A program made the position numbers and the translations under genes. A DNA stretch of 64,000 nt from Bacteroidota bacterium (GTDB lineage: Bacteria > Bacteroidota > Bacteroidia > Bacteroidales > P3). A model generated the notes under the pieces. The model made no database searches. It saw only the letters and a list, made by a program, of their open reading frames with translations, and was not told the DNA's origin. Positions 19,256 through 26,411 of this stretch are shown here, in pieces; positions within the stretch are counted from its first letter, which is position 1; the number at the start of each line of letters is the position of its first letter. Location: contig JAFNAQ010000002.1 in NCBI GenBank assembly GCA_017860275.1, positions 229,654 through 293,653 of the forward strand, written 5' to 3'.

Positions 19256-19852
19256 ATGAAAATGACAAAAAAAACAATCACATTAATAGCAATTATAGGT
19301 ATAGTTGTTATTGGAATATTTTGGACTGTAGGTAAATACAACACATTAGTTAATAATGATGAGTCTTGTTCTCAACAATGGTCTAAGGTAGAGAGTCAAT
19401 ATCAAAGAAGAACCGATCTTATTCCTAATCTTGTAAACACAGTTAAGGGTTATGCAGCTCATGAAAAAGAAACCTTTACTCAAGTTATTGCAGCAAGAAA
19501 CCAAGCAACTCAGGCAAAGGTTGACCCTAATAAACTTGACCAAAAAAGTATTCAGAATTTCCAAAAGAGCCAAGACAATCTATCTTCAGCTATTAGCAAA
19601 CTAATGGTTGTTGTTGAACGTTATCCTGAACTTAAGGCTAACCAAAACTTCCTTGAACTTCAATCTCAACTTGAAGGTACTGAAAACAGAATTGCTGTAG
19701 AAAGACAAAGATTTGCAGATATAGTAAAATCTTATAATACATCTATTCGTCGTTTCCCAACAAATATGATAGCAACAATGTTCTCTTTTGAAAAGAAAGC
19801 ATATTTTGAAGCTCAAAAAGGCGCTGAAAATGCACCAAAAGTAGAATTTTAG
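19256..19852 (+). CDS. LemA family protein
   Basis: A 198-residue protein with one N-terminal transmembrane helix (about 7-25) and a helical-bundle domain. Visible is the LemA signature: YNTLVNNDESCSQQWSKVESQYQRR, DLIPNLVNTVKGYAAHE, then VVERYPELKANQNFLELQ and ENRIAVERQRFAD. It ends in the conserved FP(T)N-FEKKAYFEA region. Molecular role unknown; the family is inner-membrane anchored and conserved next to TPM proteins. It lies 35 bp after the TPM gene and 6 bp before parC, so all three are likely one transcript. Confidence 0.9.
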   Translation: MKMTKKTITLIAIIGIVVIGIFWTVGKYNTLVNNDESCSQQWSKVESQYQRRTDLIPNLVNTVKGYAAHEKETFTQVIAARNQATQAKVDPNKLDQKSIQNFQKSQDNLSSAISKLMVVVERYPELKANQNFLELQSQLEGTENRIAVERQRFADIVKSYNTSIRRFPTNMIATMFSFEKKAYFEAQKGAENAPKVEF

Positions 19853-19858
19853 AAAAAT

Positions 19859-22456
19859 ATGGAAGAAAACAATATCCCTAACAAACATCTCTCTCATAAA
19901 ACTATTCCTGTAAAAGGTATGTATGAGGATTGGTTCTTAGACTATGCCTCTTATGTAATTCTTGAAAGAGCAGTCCCTCATATCAACGATGGTCTTAAGC
20001 CAGTTCAAAGACGTATTCTTCACTCAATGAAGGAACTTGACGATGGCAGGTATAATAAGGTGGCAAATATTGTAGGTAACACAATGAAGTATCACCCACA
20101 TGGTGATGCTTCAATTGGTGATGCCTTAGTTCAACTTGGGCAAAAAGAACTTCTTATTGACTGCCAAGGAAACTGGGGTAATATACTTACTGGAGATAGT
20201 GCTGCTGCATCACGTTATATTGAAGCAAGATTATCAAAATTTGCTTTAGATGTTGTTTTCAACCCTCAAACTACAGCTTGGAGACCTTCTTATGACGGAA
20301 GGAATAAAGAGCCAGAAACCCTTCCAATTAAATTTCCTCTTCTTCTTGCACAAGGTGTTGAAGGTATTGCCGTTGGATTGGCCTGTAAGATATTACCACA
20401 TAATTTCATAGAACTTATTGAGGCTTCAATTGCTATTTTAAAAGACCAACCTTTCGAAATATATCCTGACTTCCTTACTGGAGGAATGGTAGATGTTTCA
20501 AAATATAACGATGGTATAAGAGGTGGAAAGATTAGAGTTAGGGCTAAAATAAAACTTCAAGATAAAAAGACTCTAGTAATTACTGAAACACCTTTTGGGG
20601 TAACTACTAACAAACTTATTGATTCTATCATTAAGGCAAATGATAAGAACAAGATTAAGATTAAAAAAATTGATGATAATACAGCACAAAACGTTGAGAT
20701 TATTATTCAATTACCAAACGATGCCTCTCCTGACCAAACAATAGATGCTCTTTACGCTTTTACAGATTGTGAGGTTTCAATATCGCCAAACACCTGCGTT
20801 ATTGAGAAAGATAAACCTAATTTTCTTGGAGTAAGTGAGATATTAAAGGTTAATACTCAATCTACTGTTGATTTACTTCAACTAGAATTGGAAATTGAAC
20901 TTAGAGAGCTTCAAGAGCGTTGGCAATGGGTTTCATTAGAAAGAATTTTTATTGAAAATGAAATCTACGAAAAAATCAAACCTTGCCGAACCGACAAAGA
21001 TATTGATGATACAATCTCTGAAGGCTTAAAACCCTTTACTAAGAAACTTATCCGTGAAGTAAATATTGAAGATATTCACAAGTTAAGGAAGATTCCTATT
21101 GATAGAATATCTAAATACAATTCTGATAAGGCTGATGATATTCTTCAGTCTATTGATGATGATATTGCACAAGTAAGATTCGACCTTGACCATATAATAG
21201 ATTATGCAATTGCATATTTTGAAAGGATACTAAAAAAATATTCTGCAGGCAAAGAAAGAAAAACAGAGATAAGAAGTTTTGATATAATCGAAGCTCAGGC
21301 TGTTGCTGTTGCCAATGAAAAGCTTTATTGTAATTTTGAGGAAGGTTTTGCTGGATATAAGCTTAAGAACGACAAATACGTTTGCGATTGTTCTGATATG
21401 GATGACATTATTGCCTTCCGTAAGGATGGAAGTTTTGTTGTAAAGAAGGTTCAAGAGAAGGATTTCTTCGGAAAAGATATTGTTCACATAGATGTATTTA
21501 GACGTAATGATGAACGTACAATATATAATATGGTTTATCAAGACGGTGCATTTGGAAAAGCATTTGTAAAACGTTTTAATGTAACGAGTATTATTAGAGA
21601 TAAAGAGTATGACCTTACCAAGGGAACAAAGGGATCTAAGGTTATATATTTTAGTTCTAACCCAAATGGTGAAGCAGAAACGGTTAATGTTGCACTTAAA
21701 CCAAGACCAAAACTAAAAAAGCTAAACTTTGAATTCAATTTTGCTAAACTTGCAATCAAAGGACGTGGCTCAATAGGTAATATAATAAACCCTAATGCCG
21801 TAAGAAAAATAACTAAAAAAGCGGAAGGTATTTCTACTCTTAGCGCTCGAAAGATATGGTTTGACGAACATATTAGAAAGCTAAACATTGATGAAAGAGG
21901 AAAATACTTAGGAGAATTTTCTGGTTCAGAAAAGATTATTTCTATATATGCATCGGGTAATTATCGTCTTACTGGCTTTGATCTTACAACACATTTTGAG
22001 GATGATTTGCTAGTTATTGAAAAATTCAACCCAGATAAACCATACTCTTTAATTTATATAGATGGAGAGAGTAATTCTTATTTCCTAAAACGTTTCCTTA
22101 TTGAGGATACTGATAAGAAAATAAACTTATTTGATGATCAAAAAGGAGCAATTGTTTACAAGATATTCAACGATTGGTTCCCAATGATTGAGCTTTCTCT
22201 TAAGGACGAAAAGAAAGATAAAGAATTGGATAAAGAAATAATAAACGTATCTGAATTTTGCGATATAATGAAATATAAAGCCAAAGGGAAACGTCTAAGT
22301 AAATATTTAGTAACATCTATAAATGTTCTTGAACCTTTACCACATGAGGAAGAGGCTGAAGACATTGAGGAAGAAGAAATTGAAGAAGAACTAACTTTAG
22401 ATAGTAATACAAATAATATAAGTGATGAAGACTTTATTCAAGGGGAGCTATTCTAA
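19859..22456 (+). CDS. parC: DNA topoisomerase IV subunit A
   Basis: An 865-residue type IIA topoisomerase subunit that cleaves and rejoins DNA to decatenate sister chromosomes. Visible: DYASYVILERAVPHINDGLKP, the quinolone-pocket region YHPHGDASIGDALV, catalytic Tyr120 in AAASRYIEARL, then the coiled coil and the C-terminal wrapping domain without a GyrA box, ending in an acidic tail (EEEAEDIEEEEIEEE). The N-terminus (PVKGMYEDWFLDYASYVI) matches Bacteroidota ParC and not GyrA. parE is not seen nearby. Starts 6 bp after lemA; its 3' end overlaps the next gene by 32 bp. Confidence 0.92.
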   Translation: MEENNIPNKHLSHKTIPVKGMYEDWFLDYASYVILERAVPHINDGLKPVQRRILHSMKELDDGRYNKVANIVGNTMKYHPHGDASIGDALVQLGQKELLIDCQGNWGNILTGDSAAASRYIEARLSKFALDVVFNPQTTAWRPSYDGRNKEPETLPIKFPLLLAQGVEGIAVGLACKILPHNFIELIEASIAILKDQPFEIYPDFLTGGMVDVSKYNDGIRGGKIRVRAKIKLQDKKTLVITETPFGVTTNKLIDSIIKANDKNKIKIKKIDDNTAQNVEIIIQLPNDASPDQTIDALYAFTDCEVSISPNTCVIEKDKPNFLGVSEILKVNTQSTVDLLQLELEIELRELQERWQWVSLERIFIENEIYEKIKPCRTDKDIDDTISEGLKPFTKKLIREVNIEDIHKLRKIPIDRISKYNSDKADDILQSIDDDIAQVRFDLDHIIDYAIAYFERILKKYSAGKERKTEIRSFDIIEAQAVAVANEKLYCNFEEGFAGYKLKNDKYVCDCSDMDDIIAFRKDGSFVVKKVQEKDFFGKDIVHIDVFRRNDERTIYNMVYQDGAFGKAFVKRFNVTSIIRDKEYDLTKGTKGSKVIYFSSNPNGEAETVNVALKPRPKLKKLNFEFNFAKLAIKGRGSIGNIINPNAVRKITKKAEGISTLSARKIWFDEHIRKLNIDERGKYLGEFSGSEKIISIYASGNYRLTGFDLTTHFEDDLLVIEKFNPDKPYSLIYIDGESNSYFLKRFLIEDTDKKINLFDDQKGAIVYKIFNDWFPMIELSLKDEKKDKELDKEIINVSEFCDIMKYKAKGKRLSKYLVTSINVLEPLPHEEEAEDIEEEEIEEELTLDSNTNNISDEDFIQGELF

Positions 22457-23273
22457 AATATTTATATTGATAATCTGTCTTTTTTGCTCATTAAATTCAA
22501 TATTTGCTCAAGGCTATGCTGTTGAATTTAAAAAAAAGCAAACAGATAGTTTGAAACAAGATGTAGTTTATTTATATATTAACCCTAAACTATATTTCAG
22601 CAACCCAAAAATTGACAAAATTCAAAGGTTTGATGCTCTTGATGAAGATATTCAAAAAGAGCTTTTGGCGAAGTACTCCCCTATCTCTAATAAGATTAAT
22701 GATTCAATCATTATTAATATGTTCTCCACTCAGCTAATAAAGTATCTTGAGAGTTATAATTTCAAAGTTATTAGTTCAAAACCTGAAGATTTTCCTAAAA
22801 AACTTGATCAAAGGCATCATACCCTAAACGTTGCTCAGATAGAACTTGAGGAGTTTAGTTTTGAGGATAGTCTAGTTTCAAATGAATATAACAAAGAATA
22901 CAGCCATAAGAAAACTTTAAACGGTGTAAGATTTAATACATGGCTTCTTTATAATGAATCAGACACAACATCTAAACTTCTATTTTTTAATAATGAAGAA
23001 GCCAAAGATTATCTTGAAGGATTTGTATATTTCAAGAATAAAGAACCATTTGTTTGGTACAAGAAAACCACAATAACGCCAAATGATGCTTACAAGGTTG
23101 CATACCAAAATGCCATCACCTCATCTCAATATTTCTTTAACTTCCTTATGAATAAATATGTTTGGATAAAATCCAACTCTACAGACACAAATTATTACTC
23201 AATGGACCCAAAAACAAAAATCATCTACTCCTCCCCCGAACCATCAGACAACTTTGATATTATAGAGCAATAA
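22425..23273 (+). CDS. Exported protein of unknown function downstream of parC
   Basis: A 282-residue protein from the ATG giving MKTLFKGSYSK; a GTG one codon earlier is possible. A signal peptide (about 1-29, ending SIFAQ) suggests export. The mature protein is mixed alpha/beta with no motif I recognise; it contains LYINPKLYFSNPKID and a C-terminal DAYKVAYQNAITSSQYFF helix. The start lies inside the parC 3' end (32-bp overlap, different frame), a sign of co-translation. A terminator follows 15 bp after the stop. Conserved-looking hypothetical of this phylum; no function assigned. Confidence 0.7.
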   Translation: MKTLFKGSYSKIFILIICLFCSLNSIFAQGYAVEFKKKQTDSLKQDVVYLYINPKLYFSNPKIDKIQRFDALDEDIQKELLAKYSPISNKINDSIIINMFSTQLIKYLESYNFKVISSKPEDFPKKLDQRHHTLNVAQIELEEFSFEDSLVSNEYNKEYSHKKTLNGVRFNTWLLYNESDTTSKLLFFNNEEAKDYLEGFVYFKNKEPFVWYKKTTITPNDAYKVAYQNAITSSQYFFNFLMNKYVWIKSNSTDTNYYSMDPKTKIIYSSPEPSDNFDIIEQ

Positions 23274-23288
23274 ATCATTAAAATCAAG

Positions 23289-23312
23289 AATCCAGACGCT
23301 GTCTGGATTTTT
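23289..23312 (+). terminator. Rho-independent terminator after the parC operon
   Basis: AATCCAGAC (23289-23297), loop GCT, GTCTGGATT (23301-23309) and a T run. The hairpin is also the left end of a direct repeat found again near 25675. Confidence 0.85.
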
Positions 23313-23390
23313 ACCCTCAGTAGTCCAACTAAGTCCTAGAGTGTCCTAAAAAGTCCCTAACCCTAACCCAAATATTTTTTAATAATAAAG

Positions 23391-23447
23391 GGTTTGGACT
23401 TGGCACTAAACAAACTTGATTTAGTGCAAGTCTGAACCTATTAAACT
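23391..23447 (+). repeat. Left copy of a perfect 57-bp inverted repeat
   Basis: Begins GGTTTGGACTTGGCACTAAA and ends GAACCTATTAAACT. The exact reverse complement is at 26104-26160. The arm is itself partly palindromic (GCACTAAA ... TTTAGTGC). Confidence 0.95.
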
Positions 23448-23485
23448 CATTACACCATTACACTGTACTAAGGGGTGTGTAATGA
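23447..23485. repeat. Hairpin inside the left inverted repeat, with conserved CTAAGGGG loop
   Basis: TCATTACAC (23447-23455) or its tandem duplicate CATTACAC (23456-23463) can pair with GTGTAATGA (23477-23485). The loop TGTACTAAGGGGT is the reverse complement of the loop core of the hairpin at 26060-26102, but the stems differ. Confidence 0.8.
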
Positions 23486-23721
23486 TGTATGAAAACTGAA
23501 TTACAGATAATTACAAAAAACACGTGTAATAGACACAAAAAAGTACAACAAAAAGAGTAAAAAAGCTAAGGAAGAACCATTCAAAAATATTTTAATAACA
23601 AAAGGTTAGTATATTCCTTTCCCTTCTGAAAATCTATTTCTGAATTATATTTATTTTTCATCGTGCATGATTTAGTTCCTTTGCAAAAAAATTCCACACG
23701 ACTAAAATTGGTTTTGGCTAA
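23486..23721. other. Gap with a degenerate promoter-like repeat
   Basis: Non-coding. Around 23658-23688 a TCGTGC(A)TGATTT..TTCCTTTGCAAA segment matches the promoter-leader segment of the gene starting at 25429 (25443-25471), in the same orientation. It looks like a leftover from duplication or loss of a related gene. Confidence 0.45.
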
Positions 23722-24555
23722 CTATTTACTTTTTGTATTTAGAAGTTTTGTTAAATCACAATAAATCTCCTTAGTTTCTGTATTTACAATATATAGACCT
23801 AATGTTTTTGTAAGAATATTTTCTTCAGAATAAATAAAAGTTGGACTTTTTTCTGTTTTAATACCATTTAGTTTAACTATAAACATAAGATAAGTTGAAC
23901 AATCATATTTTTCCATATCTTGCTCTATCTTCAATGCTAAATTTTCATCTGAAATTGGAATAGTAATAGTCTGTAAAGGGAAATGCTCTCTTTTCTTTAT
24001 TGTAAGCAAATTATTGGGTAGAAATACATTAATATTTTTGCCCAAACCCAAATATCCGAGTGTGTTTATATGACTATAATTTACAGGATTAATTTCAAAA
24101 ACAAAAACCTTTTTATTTAAATTATAAGGATTATTGCGCTTTAAATTGTATAGGATATAAAACTTACGATCAAATATATCAGAGTGATGGTTATTAATCA
24201 AAGTCATGTAATCTGAATATTCTTTGGTTTTACTGAAAGCTTTTTTTTGCAAAGGCGTGTTATATTTTAAGTCTAAATTAAAATAATAAAATACATCCTT
24301 TTTGATTAAAGCAGCAATTTTTTTAATACTAAGGCCATCATCATAATCTTCATCAGAACTAAATGTAACATTTATCTTTCCGTTTTCTCGAACTATTTGA
24401 GTCCTTCTTTCAACTAGCTCAGGGTAAATTAAACATATCTTATTATTTTTTATATCTATTTGATAGCATTCACTTATTAAATCATCATATGTCTTTTGTG
24501 AGAAAATATTTGTATTGCATGTGAAAGTGATAAGAAAAGGAATAATTAGTTTCAT
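23722..24555 (-). CDS. Exported protein of unknown function in the repeat-bounded cassette
   Basis: The start is placed at the ATG giving MKLIIPFLITFTCNTNIFSQ, a good signal peptide. An in-frame ATG at 24693 would prepend 46 basic residues and hide it. The 277-residue product has no recognised domain. It has Asn/Lys/Tyr-rich, mixed alpha/beta sequence with a C-terminal KTLGLYIVNTETKEIYCDLTKL strand pair. It is one of only two genes between the 57-bp inverted repeats, both on the minus strand. Neither looks like a transposase, integrase or toxin-antitoxin member. Confidence 0.55.
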   Translation of the reverse strand: MKLIIPFLITFTCNTNIFSQKTYDDLISECYQIDIKNNKICLIYPELVERRTQIVRENGKINVTFSSDEDYDDGLSIKKIAALIKKDVFYYFNLDLKYNTPLQKKAFSKTKEYSDYMTLINNHHSDIFDRKFYILYNLKRNNPYNLNKKVFVFEINPVNYSHINTLGYLGLGKNINVFLPNNLLTIKKREHFPLQTITIPISDENLALKIEQDMEKYDCSTYLMFIVKLNGIKTEKSPTFIYSEENILTKTLGLYIVNTETKEIYCDLTKLLNTKSK

Positions 24556-24796
24556 ATTAAATTTAATAGTTGTGGAAATGTGATACATTATCATATTTTT
24601 AATTTTGAAACATTTACTCATTTGAATTCTTTTACTATAAGATTTGTGCATTTTATTATTATTCATTATAAATTTTATTATTTGTTTGTGCATTCAAAGA
24701 TTTCGTCGTGCTGGAGTACTTATCTGCTTGCCGCTTGCAAAACAAGAAATCCTGCTCGACAAAAAGATTTTAATCTCTATTGTTAATGTATGATTT

Positions 24797-25429
24797 TTAC
24801 CATGGTCTTGCATTATATTCTGCTTTCGAAATATTTTCCCATAGAGGATGTTTAATATAAAAACGATAAGATTTTTCTTTAAAGAAGAGGAAATAGTCCG
24901 AATTAATACCAAATCTAGTTCTAACTTTTCCCTCATCAATTGGAATATGACGGTTTGTAGCAATGATAGGTAATTTTTCATTTTCATTATTAACTATCAG
25001 AGGTAAATCTTCTTTCTCAAGTGAAAATGCATCAATAAAGTCGAATAAAGACCAAGAACATTTTAAAGGTCCAGTAATAAGCTCCTTATCATTCTTTAGT
25101 AGGCTACGAATTAATATTCCTCCGAAATAATCTTCATTAGGCTTCCGCTTATCACAACTGCAATCTATATCCTTACATTTACTATCAAAAGTTATATCAA
25201 CTCCACTATCATGAAAAAACCATTTCCCATTACTAACATTGCGAGGATAGGTAATAATATCTTCAAAATCTTTGGTATAGTAGTAGAATTCTATTTCCAA
25301 AAATTTGTATTGGTCATTACCTTTTTTAATACAATATTCCTGAAATAAAAGCTCTGCTATTTTTTGAAATCTAAGCTCGATATTATTGATATCAACATTG
25401 CTTAAATATAATAATTCTCTTAGTCCCAT
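24797..25429 (-). CDS. Conserved hypothetical, possibly related to methylpurine-DNA-glycosylase fold
   Basis: A 210-residue cytoplasmic protein. The order FLEIEFYYY (about 43-51), ITYPR, GKWFFHDSGVDITFDS (about 68-83) and YFGGILIRSL (about 101-110) recalls the beta-rich core of 3-methyladenine DNA glycosylases (R-GNDITFG ... GGILIRA). No catalytic residue can be assigned, so DNA repair or modified-base recognition is a weak guess. A good promoter lies just upstream on its strand. Second gene of the repeat-bounded cassette. Confidence 0.55.
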   Translation of the reverse strand: MGLRELLYLSNVDINNIELRFQKIAELLFQEYCIKKGNDQYKFLEIEFYYYTKDFEDIITYPRNVSNGKWFFHDSGVDITFDSKCKDIDCSCDKRKPNEDYFGGILIRSLLKNDKELITGPLKCSWSLFDFIDAFSLEKEDLPLIVNNENEKLPIIATNRHIPIDEGKVRTRFGINSDYFLFFKEKSYRFYIKHPLWENISKAEYNARPW

Positions 25430-25467
25430 GATATTTGATTTCTGTCGTGCGTGATTTCTTCCCTTTG

Positions 25468-25501
25468 CAAAGATAAGTACTTATACACGAGGGAAAACAA
25501 A
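25468..25501 (-). promoter_or_regulatory. Promoter of the 24797-25429 gene
   Basis: On the minus strand TTTG (25498-25501) and TATCTTTG (25468-25475) are 22 bases apart, 39 bases before the ATG. Confidence 0.65.
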
Positions 25502-25642
25502 TCATTTTTCACTTTTCATTTTTAATTATTCACTTTTATTGGCAAATATACAAATTCTTCTTTAACTTGGTTATTATGAATGTGATTTAATTTCTCCCCC
25601 CTTTGGCTGCTTTCTTGTGTTTTACCTTCGATAACTCAATTT

Positions 25643-25690
25643 GTGAGACAGCGTCTCACTTATTTCAAATTGGTCAGACAATGTCTGGAT
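25643..25690. repeat. Two small hairpins, the second a direct-repeat partner of the 23289 terminator
   Basis: GTGAGAC-AGC-GTCTCAC (25643-25659), then CAGAC-AAT-GTCTG (25675-25687) followed by a T run. From 25675 to 25732 the sequence matches 23293-23350 in about 48 of 58 positions by eye. Confidence 0.7.
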
Positions 25691-25825
25691 TTTTAACCTA
25701 AGTATACCAACTAAGTCCTTTATTGTCCTAAATCTTCTGTCTTTACTAGACCTTTTGTGGGCTTTTGTGGCTTTTTATTGATATATAAGTTGATTTCAAT
25801 ATTATAAATCAAGGATTAATTTTCA

Positions 25826-25906
25826 TATGTTGCCAAGATAGTGATGATATGTTGCCAACATACGAACACTATGTTGCCAACATATGAGTTGTATGTTGCC
25901 AACATA
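25826..25906. repeat. Four palindromes TATGTTGCCAACATA on an exact 22-bp period
   Basis: Copies begin at 25826, 25848, 25870 and 25892. The last three are identical and the first has one mismatch. Each 15-mer is a palindrome around a central C. The 7-base spacers (GTGATGA, CGAACAC, TGAGTTG) are unrelated, so selection appears to act on the palindromes and their spacing of about two helical turns. It looks like a cooperative protein-binding array. Confidence 0.9.
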
Positions 25907-26059
25907 TGAAATTTATATAAGGTAAAAAAATTACAATATGGCGTTTTATTGGATCGAGGCTTCGTTTCACTAATCAGTAAACTTATATTTGATTTAAAAA
26001 ATAAGTCAATTTAGCTTAGTGCAGAACTCTCCATCTTCGTTTATTTAAAACTTTTTAAC

Positions 26060-26102
26060 CTTGCGTGCGTGCACGCCCCTTAGTAGTGTGCACGCACGCA
26101 AG
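26060..26102. repeat. Perfect 15-bp hairpin inside the right inverted repeat
   Basis: CTTGCGTGCGTGCAC (26060-26074) pairs with GTGCACGCACGCAAG (26088-26102). The loop contains CCCCTTAGTA. The GC-rich stem stands out from the AT-rich surroundings. Confidence 0.95.
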
Positions 26103-26103
26103 T

Positions 26104-26160
26104 AGTTTAATAGGTTCAGACTTGCACTAAATCAAGTTTGTTTAGTGCCAAGTCCAAACC
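26104..26160 (-). repeat. Right copy of the perfect 57-bp inverted repeat
   Basis: Exact reverse complement of 23391-23447. The two copies bound about 2.77 kb with two genes. Beyond the repeat, similarity fades (CTTATGCTATTAAAAA against the complement of the left flank). Confidence 0.95.
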
Positions 26161-26411
26161 TTATGCTATTAAAAACCTTTTAACTGCTCCCCAAAAAAAC
26201 AATAACCCCCTACCCAACCAATTCCTCAAATTTATCTCAAATAAAACCAAAACTATCCCCCCAAAAAAAACAAAAATTTCTCAGAGAAAAAAAGAATTAT
26301 CTCAAGGAAAAATAAAACTAATTAGTTAAAACTTGATGCAATACTCAAAATAATTAGAAAATATTTTTACCTTTGGTGCCAAATAATAAAGTATTAACAA
26401 ACAAATTCAAG
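26161..26411. other. Leader of the DUF262 gene, no further gene seen
   Basis: A/C-rich low-complexity sequence (26190-26300) followed by the -7 box TACCTTTG at 26368-26375. The box overlaps a potential TTG start at 26373, which therefore cannot be the translation start. Confidence 0.5.

Noticed and set aside
19859..22456. gyrA
   Set aside because: N-terminal sequence and acidic C-terminus without a GyrA box fit Bacteroidota ParC.
24580..24987. Short open frames on both strands around 24.6-25.0 kb
   Set aside because: They overlap the two cassette genes in other frames and have no recognisable product.
25826..25906. Possible CRISPR array
   Set aside because: Repeats are 15 bp and palindromic, spacers only 7 bp, no cas genes; a binding-site array fits better.
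26138..26329. 63-codon open frame overlapping the right 57-bp repeat
   Set aside because: Product is Lys/Pro/Asn low-complexity, and the frame runs through the inverted repeat and A-rich leader.
26373..26411. TTG start for the DUF262 protein
   Set aside because: The TTG is part of the -7 promoter box TACCTTTG; the transcript should begin downstream.
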